Assembly: GCA_035517615.1 (NCBI GenBank)
Contig: DATIYM010000021.1
Coordinates: 1-45,651, forward strand
Direction: 5' to 3'
DNA from: AG25 sp035517615
GTDB taxonomy: Bacteria; Gemmatimonadota; Gemmatimonadetes; Gemmatimonadales; GWC2-71-9
Length of the DNA: 45,651 nt
Shown piece by piece: positions 23,375 through 31,920 of the stretch. The stretch's first letter is position 1; each line of letters begins with the position of its first letter. The notes under the pieces were generated by a model. The model saw nothing but the letters and a program-made list of their open reading frames with translations, was not told the DNA's origin and made no database searches. The translations under genes and the position numbers were made by a program.

Positions 23375-25081
23375 TTAGTGCAAGCGAATCAGATCGAGCT
23401 GGGGCGCGATCGCAGAAGAGATGCTCCCGCTCTGGCCGCTGAACAGCAGTGAGAAGCCCGGCCCTCCGGCCGGCTGCAGGGCGAGCGTGTACGCTCCCGA
23501 CCCGGCGTAGAGATAACCGGCGAGCGAGAGCTGAGCTCCGCCCGCGCGCGCGGCGAACCCGGCCGCCGCTCCCGCCACGACGAATTGCGTGGGCGCGAGT
23601 GGATACGCGCTCGGAAAATCCTGCGGGTCCACGGCATTCAATGCCCCGTAGACCGACCGGAACGGCCAGGACGTGTATTGCAGAATCGCCGGCGCCGCGA
23701 AGCCCGGGAGGTCCGACGCCCAGTTGGCCATCGACCAGCGGCCCGACGACGTCGCGAACGGCACGCCCGTTTGCGTCGCCACGTTGGTGGTTCCGGTGAG
23801 CGTCGTTTGTTCGAGCTTCGCGGCCAGCGACGGGCCGTACTGATCCATCAAATAGCGGATGTACAACCACCCGGCACCGAAATCCTCGAGCACCGTGTCG
23901 CTCTCTTGCAGCAGAAAATGATGTTGAGGATCCTGGAGGTAGATGTACGCGTTGAACAGGTCTCCGATCGCATAGTTGAGAAACGTGTTCGAGTCAGGAA
24001 GAAAGCTCCTCCCCCCGACCTCCTCGGCGTACGATGACAGTCCCTCATCGAGCCAGACATCTTCTTCCGGACCTCCCCGGACCAGGACGTGTTGATTGAA
24101 GCCAATGACGTGCTGTAGCTCGTGGAGAAATGTCGTGGGCAAGACGTCCGTCAGGTCGCTCACCACATGCGCGCAGCTCAGGATCCCGCTCGGATCCGCA
24201 ACGACCGTGTAGAAAATCTCGCCGTGGTTCGAATCGTTCCCGGTCGGCCCGTTGTCGGGCACGATGTCGTTGGGATCGAAGAAGCCGGCGACATACCCGC
24301 CCGACTCGCACTCTGCCGCCGACACGAGCTTGTTGACGACCCCCGTCATGAGGGCGAGCACCACCCCATTCGAATCGATATCGGAAATCCCGCCGAACGT
24401 CGTGGTATCGACCACGTACAGCCGATTGAAGATCTGGTTCAGCGAATCGACTTCAGCCTGGGTGAGCCCGTTGGTCGGGGCGGTCTGGTCCACGTATACG
24501 ATGACGTGGGCCGTCACCGACTGAACCGTCGCGGTAACGCTCTGATATTGGTCGCAGAAGTAATCGGCGCAGACGTTGAACGTTCGCGTACTGCCCAGGG
24601 CCGGCGGCGCGACTCTTGGGAACCGGGTCGGAGCCGCGGGCAGCGCGCCGGTTCCCGCTCGAATCCGCTGGCTCGCCACCACTCTGCGCTCGTGCAGCCG
24701 CCGCGCGAAGCTGCTCGGGACCGGCCCGCGCTGGCGCAACCGGGCCCATATCGAGCGCGACTTGGCGAACCCGGTCGAAGCGGCGCCGAGCGCCGTGCGT
24801 GCGGCCAGTCCGCCGCTCTGGAGCGAGTATGGCGCGCTGTCGCCCGGCGTGCCTCCCGCCGATTGCGCGATGACGAGGTATTCCGCCGAATCGTTTGACG
24901 TGTTGGCGGTGACCTCGATGCAGCCGGAAGTAGTGAGCGGATTGATGAATTGGGGAGCGCCTACCGCAAGCGTGAGCGGCGGCGAGCTCGAGCTGCAGAC
25001 CGGCGGCGCTTGGGGCGCCGTGTCGCTGCTGCAAGCCGCGACGCAGGCGGCGATGCCGCACAAAATCCACCGAGGGTGCAC
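23375..25081 (-). CDS. M30-like zinc metalloprotease lipoprotein (tandem copy 2)
   Basis: The 568-residue protein has a lipoprotein signal (ILCGIAACVAAC). The zinc site is HELQH within TTFLHELQHVIGFNQ, and the likely third ligand is the Glu of WLDEGLSSYAEE, about 25 residues later. This fits the hyicolysin (M30) layout. An N-terminal beta domain of about 100 residues and a C-terminal beta domain of about 130 residues (GAYTLALQPAGGPGFSLLFSG) flank the catalytic part. It would be a surface or periplasmic protease. It starts with GTG and has no clear ribosome site. The upstream gene at 25130 is a close paralogue in the same direction, 48 bases away. Confidence 0.87.
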   Translation of the reverse strand: MHPRWILCGIAACVAACSSDTAPQAPPVCSSSSPPLTLAVGAPQFINPLTTSGCIEVTANTSNDSAEYLVIAQSAGGTPGDSAPYSLQSGGLAARTALGAASTGFAKSRSIWARLRQRGPVPSSFARRLHERRVVASQRIRAGTGALPAAPTRFPRVAPPALGSTRTFNVCADYFCDQYQSVTATVQSVTAHVIVYVDQTAPTNGLTQAEVDSLNQIFNRLYVVDTTTFGGISDIDSNGVVLALMTGVVNKLVSAAECESGGYVAGFFDPNDIVPDNGPTGNDSNHGEIFYTVVADPSGILSCAHVVSDLTDVLPTTFLHELQHVIGFNQHVLVRGGPEEDVWLDEGLSSYAEEVGGRSFLPDSNTFLNYAIGDLFNAYIYLQDPQHHFLLQESDTVLEDFGAGWLYIRYLMDQYGPSLAAKLEQTTLTGTTNVATQTGVPFATSSGRWSMANWASDLPGFAAPAILQYTSWPFRSVYGALNAVDPQDFPSAYPLAPTQFVVAGAAAGFAARAGGAQLSLAGYLYAGSGAYTLALQPAGGPGFSLLFSGQSGSISSAIAPQLDLIRLH

Positions 25082-25129
25082 CAGAGGAATACGTGCGACC
25101 CCAGTGGCTTGTGACTTGGAAGCGAGCCG

Positions 25130-26842
25130 CTAGTGCAGTCGGACGATGTCGAGCTGCGGGATCAGGGCGGGGGAGAGCGCTCCGTTCTGCCCGTTGAACA
25201 GGATCGAGAACCCGCCCGAACCAGGGTGCTGTGTCGCCAAAGTGTACGTGCCCGACCCGGCGCGGAGATAGTCGGACAGCGCGAGCCCGGCGCGCTGGGC
25301 CCGCGCCGCGAATCCTGCCGCTACACCACCGGCGACAAACGGCGTCGGAACGAGCGGGAATGCCCGCGGAAAATCCGCCGGGTCGAACGCATTGAAATCC
25401 GCGTACACGTTGCGGAACGACCACGAGGTATAGCGAAGGACGGCGGGGGCGCTGAAGCCCGGGAGGTCCGACACCCAGTTGGCCATCGACCAGCGGCCCG
25501 ACGTCGTGGCAAACGGCACGCCCGTTTGCGTTGCGACGTTGGTCGTTCCCGTGAGCGTGGTCTGGGTGAGCCTTGCTGCAAGCGACGGCCCGAACTGATC
25601 CATCAGGTACCGGATGTACAACCAGCCCGCACCGAAATCCTCGAGCACCGTATCGCTCTCCTGCAGCAGGAAATGGTCCTGGGGATTGAGCAGGTAGATA
25701 TAGGAGTTGTACAGGTCGCCGATCACATAATTGAAAAAGGTGCTCGAGTCCGGCAGGAAGCTGCGGCCGCCGACTTCCTCGGCATACGACGCCAGCGCTT
25801 CATCGAGCCAGAGGTCTTCCTGCGGCCCGCCGCGCACCAGCACGTGCTGGTTGAAAATGATCACATGCTCGAGCTCGTGCAGGAACGTGGTGGGCAGGAC
25901 ATCGGCGAGATCGCTCACGGCGTGCGCGCAGCTCAGTGTCCCGCTTGGATCGGCCACGACCGTGTAAAAAATTTCACCTTTGTTGGTGTGCGCCGCGGTC
26001 GTGTCGAGATCGTCGGGCAGGAAGAACCCCGCGACGTAGCCGCCCGCCTGGCATTGGGCCGTGGACACGAGACTGTTCACCACGCCCGTCATGAGGGTCA
26101 GCACGACGCCATTGGTATCGATATCCGAAATGCCGCCGAACGTGGTGGTATCGATGGCATACAGGCCGTCGAACACGCCGCGCAGCGAGTCCACCTGCGT
26201 CGCGGTGAGGCCGTTCGCGGGCGCCGCGTTGTCGACGTACACCACCACGTGCGCGCCGACCGACTGCACGGTTGCCGTGACGCTCTTGAACGTCGCACAG
26301 AAATAATCGGCGCACACCGCAAACGTGCGCTGGCTACCCAGTGTTGGCTTCGTAACCATGGCGGGCGCGGCCGGCTGGATGCGCGGCGCGAGCCCCGCGC
26401 GGATTCGCTGGCTCACCGCCACGCGCCGCTCGTACAGTCCGCGGGCGAACGTGTTCGGCACCGTGCCGCGCTGCCGCAACCGCGCCCACATGGAGTGCGG
26501 GAGCGCGGCGGCCTGCGACAGACGGCCGGTCGCACCCTGGGCCACGAGCGCGGCGAGTCCGCCGGTTTGCAGGGAGAACGGTGCCGAGTCGCCGGGGTCG
26601 CCGCCAGCGGACTGGGCCACGATGAGGTAGCTCGCCGAGTCGCTCGAGTTGCTGGCCGCGATTTCCACACAGGAGGACTGGGTGAGCGGATCGATGAACA
26701 GCGGGGCTCCAACCGCGGGCGCGAGCGGGGCGACTGTCGATTGACACACTGCGGCTAAAGGAGCCGTCGAGTCGCTGCTGCACGCCGCCACCGCGGCGAC
26801 CATCGCGACGAACACCCAGCGATCACGCGTCACAGGAATCAC
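25130..26842 (-). CDS. M30-like zinc metalloprotease lipoprotein (tandem copy 1)
   Basis: The 570-residue product matches the 23375 gene along its whole length, with near-identical stretches around the active site (FNQHVLVRGGP, YAEEVGGRSFLPDS) and after it (QESDTVLEDFGAGWLYIRYL). The zinc site is HELEH, with the likely third Glu in WLDEALASYAEE. The lipoprotein signal ends at MVAAVAAC. GTG at 26842 opens the frame; a second GTG at 26833 is also possible. The pair is a tandem duplication whose N-terminal and linker parts have diverged most. Active-site residues are intact in both copies, so both may be active with different substrate range. Confidence 0.87.
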   Translation of the reverse strand: MIPVTRDRWVFVAMVAAVAACSSDSTAPLAAVCQSTVAPLAPAVGAPLFIDPLTQSSCVEIAASNSSDSASYLIVAQSAGGDPGDSAPFSLQTGGLAALVAQGATGRLSQAAALPHSMWARLRQRGTVPNTFARGLYERRVAVSQRIRAGLAPRIQPAAPAMVTKPTLGSQRTFAVCADYFCATFKSVTATVQSVGAHVVVYVDNAAPANGLTATQVDSLRGVFDGLYAIDTTTFGGISDIDTNGVVLTLMTGVVNSLVSTAQCQAGGYVAGFFLPDDLDTTAAHTNKGEIFYTVVADPSGTLSCAHAVSDLADVLPTTFLHELEHVIIFNQHVLVRGGPQEDLWLDEALASYAEEVGGRSFLPDSSTFFNYVIGDLYNSYIYLLNPQDHFLLQESDTVLEDFGAGWLYIRYLMDQFGPSLAARLTQTTLTGTTNVATQTGVPFATTSGRWSMANWVSDLPGFSAPAVLRYTSWSFRNVYADFNAFDPADFPRAFPLVPTPFVAGGVAAGFAARAQRAGLALSDYLRAGSGTYTLATQHPGSGGFSILFNGQNGALSPALIPQLDIVRLH

Positions 26843-26871
26843 GTATTACACCGCCGCCCCGGAAATGGCAG

Positions 26872-27591
26872 TCAGGGAGAGCTCGGGCGCTGCCGCACGT
26901 CCACTCGTCCGTCCGGGTATCCCACGAGCACCCGCTCGGCGGTGCCCAGGAACAGTCCCGTATCCACCACGCCGGCGAGCCCGAGGATGTTGGCTTCGAG
27001 CGCGCGCGCGGCGCGCCCGTCGGCGAGCGGCTCCGCCGGCGCGCAGTCCAGAATGAGATTGCCGTTTTCGGTCACGAGATCGCGCGCGCCGTCCTTGCGG
27101 ACCGTGGGCACGAGCGACAAAGCCTTGAGCTCGCGCGTCACCGGCCCGCGCGCCAGGGGGATGATCTCGACCGGAATGCGCCCGCGCTGGCCCAGGCCTC
27201 GCACCAGCTTGTCGGGCCCGACGAGAATCACCTGCCGCCGCGACGCGGCGGCCACGATGCGCTCGCGGACCAGCGCCGCGCCCCAGCCCTTCACCAGATC
27301 GAGATTCGGGGCGACTTCATCGGCGCCATCGACGGTAATGTCGAGCATCACGTCTTCCCCGAGCTCGATGAACGGCATGTCGAATTCGCGGGCCCGCTGG
27401 GCCGTGGCCTCGGACGTGGCGACCACGCTGACGCGCAGCCCGTCCCGCACCCGCGCGCCTAGCGCGCCCACGAACGCGAGCGCCGCGCGCCCCGAGCCCA
27501 GGCCCACGCGGTCGTGGTCCTCGATGAGCGCGGCAGCTTCACGGGCGACGGCTTCGACGGCCGGATCAACGGGAGCGGCTGGCACGGGCAC
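26872..27591 (-). CDS. rpiA: Ribose-5-phosphate isomerase A
   Basis: The 239-residue enzyme interconverts ribose-5-phosphate and ribulose-5-phosphate in the pentose phosphate pathway. It shows the RpiA motifs: phosphate loop GLGSGRAA (usually GLGTGSTA), TSEATAQRA, the acidic pair DGADEV, and KGWGAALVRERIVA (usually KGGGGAL.REK). The catalytic region IPVEIIPLA and the C-terminal NLILDC and GVVDTGLFL are conserved. The altered first loop and KGWGAAL are unusual but keep the key Asp and Glu residues. It starts 12 bases after the phosphoglucomutase stop, so the two sugar-phosphate enzymes form an operon. Confidence 0.93.
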   Translation of the reverse strand: MPVPAAPVDPAVEAVAREAAALIEDHDRVGLGSGRAALAFVGALGARVRDGLRVSVVATSEATAQRAREFDMPFIELGEDVMLDITVDGADEVAPNLDLVKGWGAALVRERIVAAASRRQVILVGPDKLVRGLGQRGRIPVEIIPLARGPVTRELKALSLVPTVRKDGARDLVTENGNLILDCAPAEPLADGRAARALEANILGLAGVVDTGLFLGTAERVLVGYPDGRVDVRQRPSSP

Positions 27592-27603
27592 GATAATAAT
27601 CGG

Positions 27604-29250
27604 TCACTGCGCCTTGCGCAGCGCGCGCGCAACGAGGTCCTGCGCCTCGGCGAGAATGCGGGCCAGATGCTCGGGTCCGTCGAAGCTTTCGGCATACAGT
27701 TTATAGACGTCCTCCGTGCCCGAGGGTCGCGCCGCGAACCAGCCGCTACTCGTGATCACCTTTACCCCACCGATCGGCGCGTTATTGCCGGGCGCTCGCG
27801 TGAGAACCCGCGTGATCGGGGCTCCGGCGAGCTGCTTCGTGCTCACGTCCGTTTCCGAGAGACGCGCGAGCACGTCCTTCTCTCGCGGCGTCGCCGGTGC
27901 GTCGATGCGCTGATACACGGGCTCGCCCAGATCGCGAATCAACTCGTGATACAGCGCCCCCGGATCGCGTCCTGTGACCGCCGTCATCTCGGCCGCGAGT
28001 AGGCCGAGCACGATGCCGTCCTTGTCCGTCGTCCACACGCGTCCGTTGCGTCGCAGGTGTGAGGCCCCGGCGCTTTCTTCTCCCGCGAACCCGAGGGTGC
28101 TCGTCCCCAGCCCCTCGACGAACCACTTGAATCCCACGGGCGTCTCGAACAGCCGGCGCTCGAGCCGGGCGGCCACACGATCCAGCAGACTGCTGGTCAC
28201 GACCGTCTTACCCACCGCCGCGTCGCGGGGCCATTGCTCGCGATGGGTGAACAGATAATCGATCGCGACCGCGAGATACTCGTTCGGGCTGAGCAGGCCG
28301 TCCTGGCGCGTGACGATGCCGTGCCGGTCGTGATCGGTGTCGCACGCCCACGCCACCTCGTATTGCTGCCGCACGGCGATGAGCCGCTGCATCGCGTACG
28401 GCGAAGAGCAATCCATCCGGATCTTGCCGTCCCAATCGAGCGTCATGAACCGGAAGGTCGGGTCGGTTTCGGTGCTGACGATCGCGAGCGCAATGCGCGC
28501 CCGCTCGGCCAGTGCCTCCCAGTAACGCACGCCGGCGCCGCCCAGCGGATCGACGCCGAACGTGAAGCGCGCACCGCGCACAGCATCCAGATCGATGACG
28601 TTGGTGAGATCGTCGACATAGCAGCCGACGTAATCATGCCCTCGCACGGTCGGAGCGCGGCGGGCGCGCGCCAAGGGCCAGCGGCGGACCTCGTCAATCT
28701 TTCCGAGCAGCTCGTTGGCGCGTGATTCGATCCACGCCGTGACGCCGGACGGCGCGGGTCCGCCGCTCGGCGGGTTGTACTTGAATCCGCCTTCGTCGGG
28801 CGGATTGTGCGACGGCGTGACCACGATGCCGTCCGCCAGTCCGCTGGTCTTCCCGGTGTTGTACGTGAGAATCGCGTGCGATATGGCGGGCGTGGGCGTG
28901 TAGTCGCCGCGCGCATCCACCAGCACGTTCACCTGATTGGCCGCGAGCACCTCGAGCGCGCTCGTGATCGCGGGTTCGGAGAGGGCGTGCGTATCAGCGC
29001 CGAGGAACAGCGGTCCGTCGATCCCGTGCGCGCGGCGATACAGGCAGATCGCCTGGGTGATCGCGAGGATGTGCGCCTCGTTGAACGAACCGGTCAACGA
29101 CGATCCCCGGTGACCGGACGTGCCGAACCGCACGCGCTGCTCCGGAAGGGCCGGGTCCGGAGTCTCCGCGTAGTACGTCGTCACGAGGCGCGGAACGTTG
29201 ACGAGGTCTGAAGGGCGCGCGGGCTGGCCCGCGCGCGGATCGATGTTCAT
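27604..29250 (-). CDS. pgm: Phosphoglucomutase (alpha-D-glucose phosphate-specific)
   Basis: The 548-residue enzyme interconverts glucose-1-phosphate and glucose-6-phosphate. The N-terminal RFGTSGHRGSSL matches bacterial Pgm. The phosphoserine loop is VVTPSHNPP, the metal loop CDTDHDRHG and the sugar-binding loop EESAGASH. The phosphate-binding loop near the C-terminus is ARPSGTEDVYKLYAES. Length equals that of the E. coli enzyme. The ATG at 29250 begins directly before the family-type N-terminus. It is the first gene of a likely pgm-rpiA operon and is divergent from the uracil-DNA glycosylase gene. Confidence 0.96.
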   Translation of the reverse strand: MNIDPRAGQPARPSDLVNVPRLVTTYYAETPDPALPEQRVRFGTSGHRGSSLTGSFNEAHILAITQAICLYRRAHGIDGPLFLGADTHALSEPAITSALEVLAANQVNVLVDARGDYTPTPAISHAILTYNTGKTSGLADGIVVTPSHNPPDEGGFKYNPPSGGPAPSGVTAWIESRANELLGKIDEVRRWPLARARRAPTVRGHDYVGCYVDDLTNVIDLDAVRGARFTFGVDPLGGAGVRYWEALAERARIALAIVSTETDPTFRFMTLDWDGKIRMDCSSPYAMQRLIAVRQQYEVAWACDTDHDRHGIVTRQDGLLSPNEYLAVAIDYLFTHREQWPRDAAVGKTVVTSSLLDRVAARLERRLFETPVGFKWFVEGLGTSTLGFAGEESAGASHLRRNGRVWTTDKDGIVLGLLAAEMTAVTGRDPGALYHELIRDLGEPVYQRIDAPATPREKDVLARLSETDVSTKQLAGAPITRVLTRAPGNNAPIGGVKVITSSGWFAARPSGTEDVYKLYAESFDGPEHLARILAEAQDLVARALRKAQ

Positions 29251-29366
29251 CGCGTGCGTCGTTCCTCCGGCTTACCACTCAAGGTGGGATCGGACGGGAA
29301 AGCTAGCGCTACCACGACCATCCCGATGCAGGCTCCGACCTGCCGTGTAGAATTCATTGATCGCCC

Positions 29367-30065
29367 GTGACCGCCCACTCCCTCGCCACCATCCAATCGG
29401 CCGTCGTCTCGTGCCGTCGCTGTCCCCGCCTGCGCAGGCACTGTCGTACCGTTGCTGTCGTCAAGAAACGTGAATTTCAGGATTTCGAGTACTGGGGGAA
29501 ACCGGTTCCGGGCTTTGGCGACCGGAATGCGCGGTTGTTGATCGTCGGCCTGGCTCCGGCGGCACACGGGGGCAATCGCACCGGCCGGGTGTTCACGGGA
29601 GATTCGAGCGGCCGCTGGTTATACAGTGCGTTGCACCACGCGGGATTCTCGAATCGCCCGGAATCGGTTGCGCCCGGCGACGGCCTCGTGCTCTCGGATT
29701 GTTACATTACCGCCGCGGCGCGGTGCGCGCCGCCGGGGAATCGCCCCGCGCCGCTCGAGCTGCTCCGCTGTCGACCCTATCTCGCCGCCGAAATCGCGCT
29801 GCTCGACCGGGTACGGGTGGTCGTCACCCTGGGCCGCATCGCCCATGAAGCGTGGCTCAAGGCGTCGGGTTGGTGGGAGCGGCAGACACCCGCCGAACGC
29901 CCGCCGTTCGGGCACGGTCTCGAGACCCGGTTGCCCGCCGGGCCGACGCTGGTCGCGTCCTATCACCCCAGCCGGCAGAACACCAATACCGGGAAGTTGA
30001 CGCGGGAAATGTGGGTGGCGATTTGGAAACGGGCGAGGGAGTTGGTGGTGCAGGACGATCGGTAA
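29367..30065 (+). CDS. Uracil-DNA glycosylase, family 5 (UDGb)
   Basis: The 232-residue DNA-repair enzyme carries motif A GLAPAAHGGNRTGR, whose Ala in place of Asp/Asn marks family 5 enzymes, and motif B HPSRQNTNTGKLT. N-terminal cysteines CRRC (16-19) and Cys in DCYITAAARC are placed to bind a 4Fe-4S cluster. It would remove uracil and related deaminated bases from DNA. The GTG at 29367 opens the frame 116 bases from the divergent pgm start. The 3' end is six bases from the convergent gene at 30071. Confidence 0.92.
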   Translation: MTAHSLATIQSAVVSCRRCPRLRRHCRTVAVVKKREFQDFEYWGKPVPGFGDRNARLLIVGLAPAAHGGNRTGRVFTGDSSGRWLYSALHHAGFSNRPESVAPGDGLVLSDCYITAAARCAPPGNRPAPLELLRCRPYLAAEIALLDRVRVVVTLGRIAHEAWLKASGWWERQTPAERPPFGHGLETRLPAGPTLVASYHPSRQNTNTGKLTREMWVAIWKRARELVVQDDR

Positions 30066-30070
30066 CCCGG

Positions 30071-30610
30071 CTATCTGTTCATCGCTCGTATTCTTGCGCG
30101 CTCGAGCGAGTCATTGATGGCGATCGCGTGCTTGGGATCCCATTTGTAGTACAGCATCAGGCAGTTGCTGGGATTGGCGTTCCCCTGCTTGCGGCACGCG
30201 GCCACCTCTTGCTGGTGCTTGCGGCCATCGAGATGCCACACCGAATCGAACGCCGTCGTCGCACGCCCGGGATCCCACGCATAGTTGTCGGTGAGGCAGC
30301 GCGAGACGTCGCCCGCGCGCGCCATGCAGCTCGCGAGATCGCGGCGGTGTTGGGCGCTTGTCAGCGTCCACAGCGAATCCCGCTGGTGCGCCGCGGCACT
30401 GTCCAGCTCGTGCTGCCGCGCCTTCGCGGCCGCGCCCGCGGCGTCCGGCTTCCACCGATACTGGGCCATGAGGCAGTTCGAAATGCCGGCGGCATCGAGG
30501 GTGATCGCGCTGCAGCTCTCGATTTCGGACCGTCGCTTCGCCTCCGATTTTCCGCAGGCCCACACGAGGGTCGCGACCATGGCGGCCATCGCTACGCGGG
30601 TGCGGTTCAC
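30071..30610 (-). CDS. Lipoprotein with three Cys-pair repeats
   Basis: The 179-residue protein has a lipoprotein signal (VATLVWAC, Cys19) and three copies of a roughly 45-60-residue unit. Each has an upstream Cys, then a second Cys in an (S/R)-x-C-L motif and a Y-x-W-x-P block: Cys33/Cys46 (SNCLMAQYRWKP), Cys95/Cys105 (SRCLTDNYAWDP) and Cys139/Cys150 (SNCLMLYYKWDP). Charged helices join the units. The pairs suggest three disulfide-stapled helical hairpins. I recognise no family. The GTG start overlaps the stop of the upstream gene at 30607 (GTGA), so the two are translationally coupled. Confidence 0.75.
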   Translation of the reverse strand: MNRTRVAMAAMVATLVWACGKSEAKRRSEIESCSAITLDAAGISNCLMAQYRWKPDAAGAAAKARQHELDSAAAHQRDSLWTLTSAQHRRDLASCMARAGDVSRCLTDNYAWDPGRATTAFDSVWHLDGRKHQQEVAACRKQGNANPSNCLMLYYKWDPKHAIAINDSLERARIRAMNR

Positions 30611-30939
30611 GGATGCCGGTGCTCGAGCCGGTCGAGCGCGAACCGCAGCCGGAAAATCGCGGAGTCCAGATCGCGTTGCAGTTCTTCCTCGAGGCCCGCG
30701 CCGTCCGACACCTGACCGAGCAGCTCGAGCGCGTTACGAATATGGTCTTCGGGCGATACCGGTCGGCGCCGGTCCGGCACGACTCGGCGGTCCGACTTAC
30801 GCCGGTCGGTCCCCCCGCGCCGGTCGACGGGAACGAGGGCTAGCCCGACCGGATTATCACTCCTCCGGTCGGCGCCGCTGCGGCGGTCTGAGCTGTCCCG
30901 CCGATCCTGCGGCGAACGGCGGGGATGGGAGGGCTGCAT
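30607..30939 (-). CDS. Small protein with seven Asp-Arg-Arg repeats and a helical tail
   Basis: The 110-residue protein has an Arg/Asp-rich N-terminal 60 residues with seven DRR tripeptides (QDRRDSSDRRSGADRRS, VDRRGGTDRRKSDRR, PDRRR). A helical C-terminus follows (PEDHIRNALELLGQVSDGAGLEEELQRDLDSAIFRLRFALDRLEHR), with heptad-like leucines. No signal or membrane segment is seen. Basic repeats might bind nucleic acid or acidic partners; this is speculation. Its stop overlaps the start of the three-repeat lipoprotein gene. The function is unknown. Confidence 0.62.
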   Translation of the reverse strand: MQPSHPRRSPQDRRDSSDRRSGADRRSDNPVGLALVPVDRRGGTDRRKSDRRVVPDRRRPVSPEDHIRNALELLGQVSDGAGLEEELQRDLDSAIFRLRFALDRLEHRHP

Positions 30940-31016
30940 CGGCCTCCAATGTGCGTTCGGGGACGGGCTTTGCCAACGGCCTGGCGGTGTCGGCTTTCAT
31001 TCGGGCGAACGGCGAG

Positions 31017-31050
31017 AAAACAAGGCGCCCCGGGCATGAGCCCGGGGCGC
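31017..31050 (-). terminator. Intrinsic terminator of the second cytochrome c gene
   Basis: A perfect 11-bp stem (GCGCCCCGGGC at 31025-31035 with GCCCGGGGCGC at 31040-31050) has a four-base loop. On the minus strand CTTGTTTT follows. It lies 29 bases after the cytochrome stop codon. Confidence 0.82.
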
Positions 31051-31079
31051 GCGCAACCACCCGTTCTCGGGGCGAGGTC

Positions 31080-31475
31080 TTACTTCCCGCCACCCTTCCG
31101 CATCGCTGTCTGCTGCGCGAGGAAGTTGATCAGCGCGTCAGCATCCGAGTCGCTCAGGCCGAGCTTCGGCATCTGGGAGTTGAACTGCTTCTTCAGCGCC
31201 ATGGCCGTCGAATCTTCCTGGGTCATGGTCACCGGATCCTTGAGCCACTTGTGGATCCACTCCGCGCTCCGGCGGTCCGTGACACCGATGAGATCCGGGC
31301 CCGTCGCCTGTTGACGGCCCAGCTCATGGCAGCCAGCACACTGCTTGGAATTCCAGATCTTCTTGCCCCGGTCTGCAAGCTGGGCGTCGACCTTGACCTG
31401 AGCCTGTGCCGTGCGCGCCATCCCGAGCGCCGCCGCGATCACGAGAGCCGAGGTAATGAGCGAACCAGAACGCAT
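31080..31475 (-). CDS. Small periplasmic class I cytochrome c (paralogue 2)
   Basis: This 131-residue protein has a signal peptide (LITSALVIAAALGMARTAQAQ), haem site CAGCH and likely distal Met in SQMPKLGLSD. It aligns along its whole length with the product of 4287-4673 (CAGCH.LGRQQ.TGPDL.GVTDRRS..W..KWLKDP). The ATG at 31475 is chosen because AAAGGGG lies about eight bases ahead and the signal peptide starts there; the frame stays open to 31553. It likely carries electrons in the periplasm. It is divergent from lipoprotein member B, repeating the arrangement seen at 3703-4673. Confidence 0.9.
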   Translation of the reverse strand: MRSGSLITSALVIAAALGMARTAQAQVKVDAQLADRGKKIWNSKQCAGCHELGRQQATGPDLIGVTDRRSAEWIHKWLKDPVTMTQEDSTAMALKKQFNSQMPKLGLSDSDADALINFLAQQTAMRKGGGK

Positions 31476-31920
31476 TGAGCATGCCCCTTTCAGGTGGAGG
31501 TTCTTAGCTGCGGTTCGGCGACCTGCTTGTACAAGACTCCGGACTGCTCGCACCTGTCACAGCCCCGACGACCGGTATGCTGTGCGGGTGGAGCGCGAGC
31601 AGTGCCGGCATCCGACACCGTTCTGCCCGTCCATACCCGCACCAGAAAGCGGTGCGGAATTGCACGGTGAAAATGTAGGGGGAACGCGTCGTTCGCTAGG
31701 GTGTCTCGGACCGGTCTCCAAGGTGCCCGGGTCGCGGACGCGGTTCCTGAATAGAACGAAACCGGCCCTATCCTGAGGCTCTGGAGGAACACCTCGGCCG
31801 CCTCGCAGTACTAGCAGCCCGGAAGCGGCATCCAAAACGCCGCAGATCGCATATCTTTCAAGGCCGGTATTGTTATCCAGCGGTCGAGGAAGGTCGAGTG
31901 TACCATACGGAGGACCATTC
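31476..31920. other. 445-base intergenic region between divergent cytochrome c and lipoprotein genes
   Basis: The longest gap in the window has no convincing coding sequence; the open frames on the minus strand at 31490-31835 have no start signals or family-like content. A 10-base palindrome CTTGTACAAG sits at 31526-31535, about 50 bases ahead of the cytochrome start. The region must carry both divergent promoters, but I cannot name clear -35/-10 boxes. It is far longer than the 158 bases between the matching pair at 4129-4286. Confidence 0.5.

Noticed and set aside
25133..26758. Open frame of 541 codons on the plus strand
   Set aside because: It mirrors the M30-like lipoprotease and its product is Arg/His-rich without domains.
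31557..31835. Open frame in the 445-base intergenic gap
   Set aside because: No ribosome site, signal peptide or family-like sequence; probably non-coding.
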